This document shows positions 37,061-47,809 of a stretch of DNA of 64,000 nt, piece after piece (the first letter of the stretch is position 1; each line of letters begins with the position of its first letter). The notes under the pieces are model-generated. The model saw nothing but the letters and a program-made list of their open reading frames with translations. It had not been told where the DNA came from and ran no database searches. Source of the stretch: Cristatella mucedo (taxonomy: Eukaryota > Bryozoa > Phylactolaemata > Cristatellidae); assembly GCA_009760855.2 (NCBI GenBank), contig WPIO01000085.1, forward strand, positions 1,113,501 to 1,177,500. Direction: 5' to 3'. The translations under genes were made by a program, and so were the position numbers.

Positions 37061-38030
37061 TCGTGTAATTGAATGGTGAACAATATCATATATTTGAGCT
37101 GGCCTTATTAAAATCGGATTGGTTATAAGAAATCAAGCTGTGTCCGATGAGAGCAGCGCAAAGTCGATGACTGGTTAGAATGCGACCCTAGAAATTACGT
37201 CACGGTTGCATTGCGAGGTCATCGGGTTCAACTCTTCATACATGTATAGGATTTTAGCAAATCAGCTGGCTGGCACGTAAGTGAACAAGGAAACTACCTT
37301 GCAAAGTTCTCATTCGAAGAGAAACGCCGATCGTGTGAGTTGCACTCTGCCCTTTCTCCGTGATGAAATCAATCCTGTCAACAGTCAGCAAATGTTAGCC
37401 GATTTAACCGTCTCTTGTGTGTGTCTGCTGCAGATGAGTCTTAATTGTTATCGTCTGGTGTCATGCTCCAAAGTGACCTTTCGTTAGATGACATCTCCTT
37501 CAGCTCGACAATCAAGTCTGCCTACTTTCAGCTAGACAACATTGCTGAAATTCGGGCTTGTTTAGAAAGTGATACCACAGCTAATTCGGTCTATTGTGAA
37601 GGAACACGAGGCTTGCAGCCTGCGAGCACTGGGTGGAGACCTCGCGAGGGCTCTCTCAAAGCTGCCCAAGCAGCCGCAAGCTCACGACCGGTGGATGGGC
37701 AGACGATGACTCGGCAGTCCTGCCCGAATCCATGCTTTGGCTGCATCTGTGGGGACATCAATCTACCACAAACTGCCGCCAGCTGTCGGGCGGGTTTTTA
37801 AAGAGCAATGGCCCGTCAGTGCGAAAAACAATGCATAAATGGAATATAAGTACGGCCGAAGGAGTACAACGGGAGGGGAGGGCTAGATCCCTCGACGCCG
37901 GCAGCCGTCTAGTGCGTGTAGACTGGGCTTGGCCGGCGTAGCTTGACATAAAGGTTTTGGTGTTGGAGCCAGCAGACTTGTTGCTCGGTCGCACTACCCA
38001 GCCTGACGACAGATCGTGCGGAGAGCTGTC
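37060..38030. other. Mostly unassigned; small family A piece at 37,455-37,575 (+)
   Basis: 37,455-37,575 carries 'gtgtcatgctccaaagtgac' and 'ctactttcagctagacaaca', a family A RT C-side fragment. The rest has no recognised gene; 37,580-37,950 is GC-richer with a 118-codon plus frame lacking known motifs. Confidence 0.6.
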
Positions 38031-38034
38031 ACAT

Positions 38035-38755
38035 TTACGCTTTTGTGACATCCAGCCTCGACCTATATAACTCACTGCTGGCTGGTATACCGGCACGTGC
38101 CATCAGGCGCATACAGCTGGTGCAAAACTCTGCAGCTACGCTTGCCGGTCGTGAGCGGCGCAGTTACCATATCACACGACATCTTGCCAACCTGCACTTG
38201 CTACCTACCAGTCAGGCAACAGATCAGCTTCAGGGTTTTTCCGCTCACTTTTGGGTCCCTTCATTCTTTAGCTCTAGCCTACCTATCACATCTACTCCCC
38301 CACCAGGCTCAGCATCGTACCACCAGCCTAACGAAAACTAACTGTTTACATATTCCTCGTACAAACCTGAAATCCCTTATAGACGGTGCCTTTATTTCGT
38401 ATGCTTCCAAAGTCTGAAACTCATTGCAGACTTCCGTCGCAACATCCCTTGACGACCAAATTTAAAAATAAACTAAAGACACACCTATTGACAGCTTTTA
38501 GTGGGCCTCTGTGATTCGTCCTTCACGTGCTAATGCGTGCTGACAATTTTTTATGCTGCCACTAGCCACATTTGCATGCTGACCCTGTGCATGTCACCCA
38601 TAAACATATTATTCACGTTGTTCATCATGTATGATACCACTCACCATTTGATCGTGTTTACTTTGCAGCAGATGTTAAAAGCCTAGAATGAGATTGAGTT
38701 ATCTGAGGACGTTTTATTAAGTTAATAATAATAATTATTAATATTATTACTACTT
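38035..38755 (+). mobile_element. Family A LINE 3' end
   Basis: The C-terminal region ('TSSLDLYNSLLAGIPARAIR', 'RIQLVQNSAA', 'NLHLLP') has frameshifts, followed by the 3' UTR with 'gctgaccctgtgcatgtcac' and an ATA/ATT tail at 38,722-38,750. Confidence 0.9.
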
Positions 38756-39014
38756 GCATTGAGCTATGACGATGGCCGATGCAGAACTCGTAACTATCGC
38801 GTGGGTCAGGATGGGCAAGCACGCTACCCCCAGGGCCTAATACCTACTCCTATGTTCTGATGCTAACTTAGTTCTGATAGTGAACCTGAACACTTCAACT
38901 CAGAAACTTTCAGTGCTCGGCTTAGCTTATGTTTCGGCAAAAATCATGAAAGATGATACAAGATGAATGACAAAAATGTTTAATTCTAAATTTCGTCAAT
39001 CAATGGACGTCTTG
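38756..39014. other. Nothing recognised
   Basis: No open frame of note, no repeat match within the window. Confidence 0.5.
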
Positions 39015-39330
39015 ACGGAAGGTTCTAGGCTTCGGGAGCATACGAACTAAAGGCATGGTCACCGAAGGATTCGAGATGCGTTCGAGGTATAGGTAAGCGT
39101 CTAGGTTTCAAAAAGCAGTGACAATACTTGTGCCTATTGGGCATTAGGTGTGATATGTATGTTGGAGCAAAACTATAGGGACACCTCAAAGTGAGTGACC
39201 TTGAACTTGGAAGTCGATGCGACACTTGACTGTAAGCCAGTGCAGGTCGGCGAGAAATAAAATAGTGTGATAGAGCAATCTGCATCTGGGTGGACCTGCA
39301 AACGGTATTTTACAGAAGCTAGACTAGCAA
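39015..39330 (-). mobile_element. Family A C-terminal fragment
   Basis: The minus strand encodes 'PRTHLESFGDHAFSSYAPEA', 'SRRPALAYSQVSHRLPS' and related frames of the family A C-terminus, very diverged. Confidence 0.75.
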
Positions 39331-39349
39331 GCAATGCAAAGTAATTTAT

Positions 39350-39562
39350 CTTTGTCTGTAACTCCACAAAGCAATAAAGACCATGTGGGTGTTACGCAGG
39401 AGAGTTTTGAATAGCGCAGCCTAAGCGGCTTTTGGTACGCATTCGGTAGATAGCAGACTTCGTCTCACGCAACACAGAGAAAGTGGGAAGCATAGCAGAG
39501 TCAGGAGTGCTGTTGAGGTAGTGAGTAGCATGGAAGTAGCAGCTCAGGAGAATATTTGTCGC
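39350..39562 (-). mobile_element. Family C 3' end
   Basis: 'gtctgtaactccacaaagca', 'gtgggtgttacgcaggagag', 'gtgagtagcatggaagtagc': the reverse complement of the family C 3' UTR. It is 5'-truncated. Confidence 0.92.
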
Positions 39563-40850
39563 TGAGTTACAGATGAGTAATATAAGTCGGTGGCTAAGGC
39601 CACGAATGTATAGCCTAATTTAGATGATGCATCATATCTAAACAAGATCGAATTTGAGCAATGCTATGTACCTGAAAGTAGGCAGACTTGTAGGAACCAA
39701 TGGCAACCAAATCGCTTCTCACTAGAAATTTCCTTATCTCTGAGTTAAACACGCCCGATTCCACATCCGTCTAGCTGTGGCAGAGATGGGAAACTTGCCT
39801 CCCTCCTCTTGGGCTAAGCTGACGCGCACTTATCTGCCTGTCGCTCGGCCTGATTCGACCTTTTCTCTCTGTTGGACTCTCTGCTACGGTAGCTGGATAA
39901 GTGGTCACATCTCGACCATGCCTTCTCAGCATCTAGCCACGGACATGCGCTCCACCAAGTGACTTGACTGTGGAGCTGGTGCGGTCGTCGAATGAAAGGT
40001 CACTTTGGAATGGGAAACCTAGATTTCGTGTACATTTAACAGAAGATGGGATGGAAAGAGCCGACTAATAGCAAAGCAGTTGGCTGCAAGTTGGCTGCAT
40101 AAGCTATTTGCAGGAGTGGGGGAGAGTGAAGGTTTAAATTCAGACAATCGGCAATGCAACGACTGTCTTACTCAGCTTAATTTTTAACGGATTTCACATT
40201 TTGGTACGTGATGCAATTGCATAGGACACCTAGGTGCTACTGCACGATGACGGGCAAAAATCGCCTTCCACCAATACAATATAGTTCAAGACGCGCGGTC
40301 TATAAAACGTAGACGGACCGAGTCATCTGACTGGAAATTGCATAGCTATGCACGGTAAATTTATTTTTACCAGCTCGGTCTGGAAAAACGCGGTTTTCTG
40401 CTTAACTATGGTGACGCTGTATTTCACGTTGAATTCAGTCCAAAGGTCAGAGGTCAGTCCGGGTGTGAGTGGCTGAGAGTCCAAGCTCCCAGTTCTAGCC
40501 TTCTAGCTGCTTCAGCACTCCCAGCTTCGTCACGCCTGCGAGCTTTCACTAATTTTTCGTCCCAATGAAATGCATAGGCAGATTCTTCGCTATGATAGGA
40601 GTGAAGTAGCGAGTCAAATTGGCACGGTAAAATCAATCTCGTTGCAAAATCGACACGGTTCGGATTCCGTAATAGCAGCTGGCCGAGCCTAGGGCGCTCA
40701 GCCCCGTCGTTCACAGCCCCTCGATACGTGCACTCCTTCGGCCTCCTTCGGCCCCCTGCAACCCCATCGATAAGCCATCGATCATCGAGAGTACGGCCGC
40801 TGCTTCGTCGTACTTTTTTAAGTTGCCAGTGACATGTAGATTTCGGCCAA
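39563..40850. other. Unassigned; long open minus frame without known domain
   Basis: 40,440-40,830 has a minus-strand frame of about 130 codons ('NRVDFATRLILPCQFDSLLH', 'SYHSEESAYAFHWDEKLV') that runs into the (CA)n. It may be an exon but shows no recognised family, and no second copy supports it. The rest (39,563-40,440) shows nothing clear. Confidence 0.35.
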
Positions 40851-40855
40851 GTTGT

Positions 40856-40866
40856 ACACACACACA

Positions 40867-40936
<70 letters not shown>

Positions 40937-40976
40937 TATATTATATTATTATATTATCTAATTACGCGGCCATTAC

Positions 40977-41008
<32 letters not shown>

Positions 41009-41131
41009 GTACATGCATACATATATATATATATATATATATATAATGGCCGCGTAATTAGAGCAGCTCCCACATATATATAGATATATACATATATATA
41101 TATATACATATATATACACATATATACACAC

Positions 41132-41185
<54 letters not shown>

Positions 41186-41215
41186 GTAATGGCCGCGTAA
41201 TTAGAGCAGCTCCCG
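40856..41215. repeat. (CA)n/(TA)n with inverted and direct copies of a 23-bp flank
   Basis: 'attacgcggccattac' (near 40,963) is inverted at 41,046-41,061 ('taatggccgcgtaattagag') and again at about 41,187-41,210, each separated by (TA)n. This could form hairpins; alternatively microsatellite-mediated template switching created it. Confidence 0.9.
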
Positions 41216-41329
41216 CATCAAGCGTCAAGCTTGCCTCTACGTGGTGCTCGCCTGTGCGCGACCATTAAATAAATAAATTTATAAATAAATAAATCCAAGC
41301 TGATTTATCGACAGAAGAGCCTTTTACGG

Positions 41330-41450
41330 CTATATCACCACCGCTTCCAGTGGCGACAAAGGATCGCCCACCACAGGAATCGAACCCACGACCTCGGGAC
41401 CGAGGTCGTGAAAGCAACCGCCTTACCTAGTGTGCCATCACGGCTCACTA
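41330..41450 (-). mobile_element. tRNA-derived SINE, family S2
   Basis: The minus strand reads 'gtgatggcacactaggtaag' (A-box side) and 'gtcgtgggttcgattcctgt' (B box), followed by 'gggcgatcctttgtcgcc'. A second copy at 47,560-47,685 shares the full length. A self-complementary 'cacgacctcgg...ccgaggtcgtg' lies between the boxes in both. Confidence 0.85.
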
Positions 41451-41867
41451 TTACAAGTGCGTGCGCGCGCGCGTGTGTGTGTGTGTGGGCGTAGCTAAAA
41501 TTTCGCAGACGAAACGTAGACAATTCGCTTATCCAAGAGGCGATTACACCAGCAGGGGCTCTCGGCCACGATCAGCTATGTAAGAGGGTACTTTTTGCAA
41601 ACGCGACATTAACGTAAAACGCCCTCACGCGAATCCAAATCTAGCGACCGGATGTGCATGAATGTGACCGGATGCATGAGCGACGGAGTGCTTTCATTTG
41701 CTCTCGGGCAGCAACCCGGCAGGCATTTTGGCAGCAGCGCTAAAGCCCAACCCAAGCAGCGTGGGGTAGGTAGCAGCCTTTCAATCCCCCCCAGATGTGT
41801 GTAATTACATTGCTGAATTCGCAAGCGAAAGCCACCACTCACATTGGTCGGCATCAGACTGACGAAG

Positions 41868-41984
41868 AATCCGATCAGACTCGCGATCAGCCTCGCGATC
41901 AGCCTCGCGATCAGCCTCGCGATCAGCCTCGCGATCAGCCTCGCGATCAGCCTCGCGATCAGCCTCGCGATCAGCCTCGCGGGT
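41868..41984. repeat. 12-bp minisatellite, about nine units
   Basis: Units of 'gatcagcctcgc'. Being a multiple of 3 it keeps frames open: Gln-Pro-Arg-Asp on the plus strand, Asp-Arg-Glu-Ala on the minus strand. There is no evidence that it is translated. Confidence 0.97.
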
Positions 41985-42133
41985 GTTGGTGTTCTGTGGA
42001 TTAGATCCAGGGGTCACAACCGAAGTGGTAACCATCGAAGTCGCTGCAGCAAGAAACCGGCATTCGATGTGCACTCATCTCTGCACGTGTCAAATGGAAA
42101 GAAGCCGACAGAGAGAATGCAGTCAAAAGGTTA

Positions 42134-42172
42134 AAAGGTTAAAAGGTGCACTTTAAGATAGTGCACCTTTTT
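42134..42172. other. Hairpin-forming inverted repeat
   Basis: 'aaaaggtgcact' and 'agtgcacctttt' flank a loop of about 10 nt, a 12-bp perfect stem, after two copies of 'ggttaaaa'. No known function. Confidence 0.8.
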
Positions 42173-42455
42173 AACGCTTCAGCAGCTTCAGCTTCAGATT
42201 CAGAGATTCCAGCGCTAGAGATCCTGAAAAACAGTCATCCTTAAAAGGGGGCTGTTGAAAGTATTCAATTTTTCAAAACAGCTGTCAGTAACAGTCGTTT
42301 TAACTGTTTCCCCTTTTTTCCCACTGATTTTAAAGTGAATAGCTTATTTGCACGACTAAAATAACTTGCCATCTATTTTTAATTATCTTCATTGAAAAGT
42401 TGCGAATCAATACATTTTTACTTCATATAATAGTTTTTGAAATAATACAAGTACA

Positions 42456-42788
42456 TTAGGCGACTTGCGCAAAAAACACGATCTTAATTGTGTACAGAAA
42501 TTCGTACAGACCGGAAAACCTCGTGTCAACGTCAGTTGATGCCCGTTTAGTCGACACAGTTTTATCATAGCCTTTCTGGAGCATTTCCAGTGCGCTGGCC
42601 AGAGTTCGGCGAAGAGCGCGATTTTGGAATTGTTTGAGAGTCATTGACTGTCTTGCCCTCCGACTGCATTCCTCACTCATTCGCTCTTCGTTGAGATAAT
42701 TAAAAATTTCCCACGAGCCAGTGAGTAATGCCAGTATTTGGGTTAGAGAGCTTGATGAACACGAATTATGCAGTTTTGTCGGAGCTCT
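42456..42788 (-). CDS. Unrecognised open frame, possible terminal exon
   Basis: An open minus-strand frame of 110 codons runs from a TGA at 42,789-42,791 to a TGA at 42,456-42,458 in fairly AT-rich DNA, where such length is uncommon. It includes 'LLTGSWEIFNYLNEERMSEE', 'RQSMTLKQFQNRALRRTLAS' and ends 'IKIVFFAQVA'. The middle is rich in Arg/Leu/Gln and could be helical. An internal ATG lies at 'ERM' (about 42,680). No family is recognised and no second copy exists in the window. An exon of a host gene is possible; a chance frame is not excluded. Confidence 0.3.
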   Translation of the reverse strand, partial: RAPTKLHNSCSSSSLTQILALLTGSWEIFNYLNEERMSEECSRRARQSMTLKQFQNRALRRTLASALEMLQKGYDKTVSTKRASTDVDTRFSGLYEFLYTIKIVFFAQVA

Positions 42789-42934
42789 TCAATTCGCCTC
42801 TTTTTTCACTGGAATCCTCAAAAGCAGGCTTCCCAGAGTTCTATAGTTTTTTGAGAGGTTTGAGAGGTTCTTCCTAATAAAATGTTTCAATTATTTCCAG
42901 TGCCTCGAGTTCGGGTTAGTGTCTCATAGATGGC

Positions 42935-43300
42935 GACTTGTAATGTAATGTAATGTATCTCCGTCAGTAACTCCACAAAGTCATAAAGACCATGTGGGTG
43001 TTACGCAGGAGAGTTTTGTATAGTGCACTCACAGCCTAAGCGGCTTTCGGTACGCATTCGGTACCCAACAGACTTCGTCTCACGCAACAAAGAGAAAGTG
43101 GGAAGCATAGCAGAGTTAGGGGAGCAGTTGAGGTAGTGAGTAGCATAGAAGTAGCAGTTCAGGACCGCTGAAAAAGATGTGCCATAGTCAGCAGTTGGAG
43201 AGTAAATGTCGTTGCGTAAGAATTGTGGAAGCGAGTTCCACAGTCTAGGACCTGCAGAGCTAAAGCTTCTGTCGCCAACTGTCTTTAAGCGGAGGAATGG
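42935..43300 (-). mobile_element. Family C 3' end
   Basis: A 'gtaatgtaatgtaatgtatc' tail at the left, then 'gtgggtgttacgcaggagag' and 'aagcggctttcggtacgcat', and upstream C-terminal sequence ('gcggaggaatgggacagctt'). The tail shows the family C 3' repeat, TACATT-like in the sense strand. Confidence 0.93.
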
Positions 43301-43589
43301 GACAGCTTCTGTCTTTAATAGCGGTTCTAAAATTGTTAGGATAAATGTACAGTGCGTCTTCGCGTTAAGATGCAGTTCAATCTCGAGGCCAAACTCAGAT
43401 TCACTTTAGATTCAAAGAAATTATTATGAACACTGGATATTTTGCTGACTTGAAAAGCTCACGTGATTCGTGAGCAGATCGTGGTAATCAATGTCTCCAT
43501 CTAACGTGCCGTCGCTGATCACGTCCGTCCTGCCTTAAACCTTTTGTTTCATCGCATTCACTTTGAAGTCGTCCATCTCAGGACTCTTC
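43301..43589. other. Nothing recognised
   Basis: Unassigned spacer between a LINE end and module N copy 2. Confidence 0.5.
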
Positions 43590-45680
43590 TTGTGCGATAT
43601 GTCACGTGTCCAAGGTGAAGACCATGATCTAAACAGAGCTGTGCTATGAAATCAATGTGGCTAATGCATTTTTTATTTATTAGTGCACCGTCCTGAGTTG
43701 GTCCTACTCAATCCCTCTCCGCAGTTATTACAAAAAAGCTCAAACGCTGTTTCGTTGATTCGACCGTAGCGAAAGCAGTGAGAAAAACAATAATGCAAGC
43801 AAGCGATCCATTTGCCGAATATGCTTTATAATATGCAAGATAAAAACAGCTGATACGCGAGCAAGCGATCCGTTTGCCGAATATGAGAACAAGCACAGCT
43901 GCCGGTCGCTAATTTCGGCTTCTCCTTTACCAGGCTTTTCTAAAAGGTCCGCCAAAAAGATTCGAGGCTGAAACGGGGAGCAAACGCCTGCGCCGCGTGC
44001 CCCACTGATTTCAGGGCTTACTGTACGCCTCCTTCCTGCACAAGGGCTATTTTTTCGGTCTGTGCAGAGGCTCATCGTCAGGGACCAATGTGGCCTCGCC
44101 AGACGCCGAGTCAGAGCCACCTGCAGCAGAGCTCCGAGGCTGCGTGGCGTTTCCAATTTGTTTCAATAAATCAAAGTAGGCCTACAAAGAATGCAAAGCA
44201 GCATTGAGCTTGAAGGTCAAAGGTCGCAAGAGGTCAGAGGCCGCTGCAGCCAGCTCTGCTAAGCTGCCGCCGCTCAGCCGATGCTCAGGCCGTCGTTCAT
44301 GCATGAAGACATTTATATTACGGCTACGATGATCGATTAAGAGGACACTGTGAACGAGAAGCGACAGTAGGGCGAGTGACAGACAGAGAGAGGCACAAGT
44401 AGGACAAGGGATCGATGGAGGAGCGGATGAACGGCAAACAATATGGAAGAGCTGAAGCAGGGCAGGAAGTGAAGCTGAAGTAGGGCTAGGGCTAGAGTGA
44501 AGCGGAAGTAGGGCAAGGGATAGAGCGAAGCGGAAGTAGGGCAAGGGATAGAGTGAAGCTGAAGTTGGGCAAGGGATGAAGTGAAGCGGAAGCAGGGCGA
44601 GGGATAGAGTGAAGCGGAAGTAGGGCAAGGGATAGAGTGAAGCGGAAGTAGGGCAAGGAATAGGGAGGAACAGAAGTAGGACAAGGGATAGTGAGAAGCG
44701 GAAGTAGGACTAGGCATCAAGAGAAGCGGAACAAGGGCAAGGGATAGAGAGAAGCGGAAGCAGGGCGAGGAATAGAGTGAAGCGGAAGTAGGGCAAGGGA
44801 TAGAGTGAAGCGGAAGTAGGACAAGGGATAAAGTGAAGCGGAAGCAGGGCGAGGGATAGAGTGAAGCGGAAGTAAGGCAAGGGATAGAGTGAAGCAAAAG
44901 TAGGGCAAGGGATAGAGTGAAGCAAAAGTAGGGCAAGGAATAGGGAGGAACAGAAGTAGGACAAGGGATAGTGAGAAGCGGAAGTAGGACTAGGCATCAA
45001 GAGAAGCGGAACTAGGGCAAGGGATAGAGAGAAGCGGAAGTAGGAGAAGAAGGCGAAGACAAACAGCGGCGGAAGTAGAGCAACAAGAGCGAAGTAAGAG
45101 CGGACTTTGAGCCCATGCTTTCTGAAAACATAATATATAGCAGAATAAAACTTTTTGGGAATTATTTAGCGCCTAGATCGCTTCCCAGTAACTAAACAAG
45201 TAGATGATATTCGACCGTTGTTTCTTTGTCAGCAGATGTAAATGCAAATGTACCGTAAAATGCAATATAAATGCAAACTGCCAAGAAAGAGATGAACTTC
45301 TCCGAGAATCCGCCACGTCAAATGCACTGGTTTTATTATAACGCAGAGCAACAGAGCGGCGGCGGCGGCGGCGGCAAACCCCTGCCTGTTTTCTAGGTAC
45401 ATACCCAGGCATCTGATTCATTGAACCCGTGGTCCACGATAATTTTTCGGATATCCTCGTCACTAACTTGTCTGTTTCGCATGTAAGCTTCCTTGATTGG
45501 AGTGAACCTCGCTGATCCGGTGCCCCCAAGTGTGCTGGGGCCTGCAAGAGACACGGCACGCCAGCTAAAACCATTGCTGGCTGCCTCGGAGATATGGTTA
45601 CATGAGACTGCTTGTCCCGTGAGCGTGCTTAGACATGTCGGCAGACATGTTACGTCCACTCATGATCCTGCGACGACCGG
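43590..45680 (-). repeat. Module N, copy 2 (open exon-like segment)
   Basis: Matches 17,140-18,460. The exon-like segment 45,405-45,541 (137 nt, minus) starts after 'gtgtctcttgcag' and ends at 'gcctgg|gtatgt'. It is open with 'ARFTPIKEAYMRNRQVSDED' and 'KIIVDHGFNESDAW'. Acceptor and donor are both shared with copy 1, which is frameshifted. Upstream on the minus strand, 'ATGTCTGCCGACATGTCTAA' and a CpG-rich tract could be a first exon and promoter, but no clear donor joins them. A family A 3' tail at 45,215-45,340 and a 28-bp minisatellite lie downstream. Protein family not recognised. Confidence 0.5.
44440..45060. repeat. 28-bp minisatellite with higher-order repeat
   Basis: About 20 units around 'gggatagagtgaagcggaag' (full unit 28 bp). 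A block of about 110 bp with 'aatagggaggaacagaagta' and 'taggactaggcatcaag' at 44,648-44,757 recurs almost unchanged at 44,938-45,045, a higher-order duplication. The related array in N copy 1 has about seven units. Confidence 0.93.
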
Positions 45681-46365
45681 AAGGAAGTCGGCACGACTGA
45701 CGGGATCGGTCCGACGTCGCCTCGAGCTCGAGCTGGAGAATTTTTCGACATTGAGAGAAAAGTCAGCTCGGAGCCACCAGTCAGCGCGGATCGCGGCCGC
45801 GGCTTCCGGGGCGTCGAGAGGCGCGCTAGGCCCAAGTATCAGTCGATTGGCGCGCCGTCACTTCCACGCAGCCAAGGCTCTCGCTCTCGCTGCGAGAACG
45901 CTCGGGAGCGCGAGCAATCTCGCAGCGAACTCGCTCCTACCGGGTAGGCTAGGTGCCGGACAGGCGTCTGGCGGCGGCGGCGCATCGCGGCCACGTATCA
46001 CCAAAGTCGTGTTGGTGGCGGTGCTGCAAGACGCCGAACCCGCAGCCGCGATTCACGTTGCGTTTCTTCGCCTCCGCCGCGGTCGACGCGAGCGCCAAAC
46101 GGTAAAAATAATGATAATAACGACATCAGATAAGACGATATATCGAGAGCGAATGCAAATAAGGTGCAAGTAAAGTAATGTGTAGGTACAAGGTAAATAT
46201 ACAGAGACAATTGTAGACACGCCGAGCGAGTAAACGTGATGGGAAAAAAAGTCTTCCGCCAAACTAACAGCGAAGCAGCTAGCCAGGCTAACGAACGAGC
46301 GCACGCCCGCGAAGGCTACAGTGCGCCTAGCTCACTCGGCCGCCGCTTCCGGCGCCGCCGCCGCC

Positions 46366-46420
<55 letters not shown>

Positions 46421-46450
46421 TTACCTTGCCGCAGCAGCAGCAGCAGCAGG
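45680..46450. promoter_or_regulatory. CpG-rich tract (possible CpG island) with (CAG)n
   Basis: 45,690-46,100 is dense in CpG ('gatcgcggccgcggcttccg', 'tggcgcgccgtcac') and lies upstream, on the minus strand, of the module N exon-like segment. 46,340-46,420 is GCC-rich followed by (CAG)18 (46,366-46,419) and a second (CAG)6 at about 46,430-46,449. Whether it is a promoter is inference from composition only. Confidence 0.4.
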
Positions 46451-46504
46451 CGCTGGCAGAATTCGCTGCTGCTTTTCACTCGCCTTAAGGTTCTTGATAA
46501 AGTT

Positions 46505-46945
46505 CTGAAACGCATTACCAATAATTACTAATAATTACCAATCATTACCAATATATATATATATATATTACTAATATAAATATATATATTTATATATTAC
46601 TAAAATAATTACCAATTACAAATTATTACTAATAATTACCAATTACGCATTACTAATAATTACCAATAATTACAATAATTACTAATACCCACCAGAATAA
46701 TATATATAATATATATTACTAAAATAATTACCAATTATTACTAATAATTACCAATTACACATTACCAATAATTACTAATATCCGCCAGAATAACATGTAT
46801 ATATATAATATATTGCTCAAATAACTGCCAATTACCATTTATTACTACAATTTATTATTATTACTAATTATTATTACTAATATAACTAATTATTACTACA
46901 ATTATTACCAATTACGCATTACCAATGCTCAGAATAATTACTAAT
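46505..46945. repeat. AT-rich repeat of 'accaataattactaat' type
   Basis: About 440 bp of 'attaccaa', 'attactaat' and (TA)n variants, including two ~65-bp blocks with 'cgccagaataa' and 'tatataat' (near 46,690 and 46,785). Confidence 0.92.
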
Positions 46946-46949
46946 ACCC

Positions 46950-47500
46950 GCCAGATTCTCGCGGCCGCCGCGGCTCGCTCGCTCGCGCCATCTAAATGCG
47001 AAGCCCCTCAGCAAGCGTCTCACATCACGACGGTCAGCAAGCGTCTCACACCACGACGGCCGGTGTGCGAGCGGTGTGCAGCCTCGCTGTTTGGCCTAGC
47101 GGTTAAGGCGCCCGCCTCGACCAGGGCTGAATGTACGCAACGGCCGAGGTCGTTTGCTCGAGCGTCGTGGCGTGCGTGGAAAAACCGTCGGCGGACAGAA
47201 GAGGCGGAAAGAGGTCACGAAATGAGACCGGGCCCGGTCTCGTTTCGTGACCTCTTGCTGGCTACCGGTGAAGGCGGTGGCGAGGCCGGAGGTCAGAGGT
47301 CGCGGTCGGTCGGAGCTCTGGGTCGCCGCTGCTAATGGTGCCGAGTGGCCGCATTATGTCATTCCGCCTTCACGGCGGCGGCTCGGCACTTCGCGCGAGG
47401 GACAGACGGTACTGCGGCGGCTCGCAGGCCATTCCTAGGTCAGAGGCCGCGACCTTTGATCTTGTGGGTCGCACCAGGCAACCTGCGACCTTCCTTAAAA
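46950..47500. other. GC-rich stretch with SINE head and perfect-arm palindrome
   Basis: 46,955-47,480 is CpG-rich. 47,093-47,165 holds an S1 SINE head ('ggcctagcggttaaggcgcc'). 47,209-47,256 is a palindrome with 24-nt arms and one mismatch. Frames across the region have no recognised domains. Confidence 0.6.
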
Positions 47501-47559
47501 AAAAAATTCCAGCTGCTTAAACAGTCTCCTTTTGCATGGCGACATAAGTGCCTTGACGG

Positions 47560-47685
47560 CTATATCACCACCGCTTACAGTGGCAATAAAGGATCGCCCA
47601 CCCGCAGGAATCGAACCCACGTGACCTCGGGACCGAGGTCGTGAAAGCAACCGCCTTACCTAGTGTGCCATCGCGGCACACCACC
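47560..47685 (-). mobile_element. SINE S2, second copy
   Basis: Same as 41,330-41,450: 'ggcacactaggtaaggcgg' and 'gggttcgattcctgcggg' on the minus strand, with the self-complementary stretch between them. Confidence 0.85.
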
Positions 47686-47809
47686 TTCCGTACTCGTTCC
47701 TAGGTCCGAAGCTGCCGCGTGGTCCCCGATCCATCCTTAGCGCGGCTGTTGCGGAATGTTGCTAAATCCTAAATGTTTAGCGCCGGGTTTCGCGCGTGCA
47801 GCTTCGTTT

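Noticed and set aside
41330-41450. A functional tRNA gene (also considered at 47,560 and 24,228)
   Set aside because: A- and B-box-like motifs are present, but no cloverleaf with paired acceptor stem could be drawn, and the copies share long non-tRNA 3' parts, so these are SINEs.
45493-46173. 226-codon plus-strand frame
   Set aside because: GC-rich CpG tract where stops are rare; it overlaps the better supported minus-strand module N segment, and no domain is seen.
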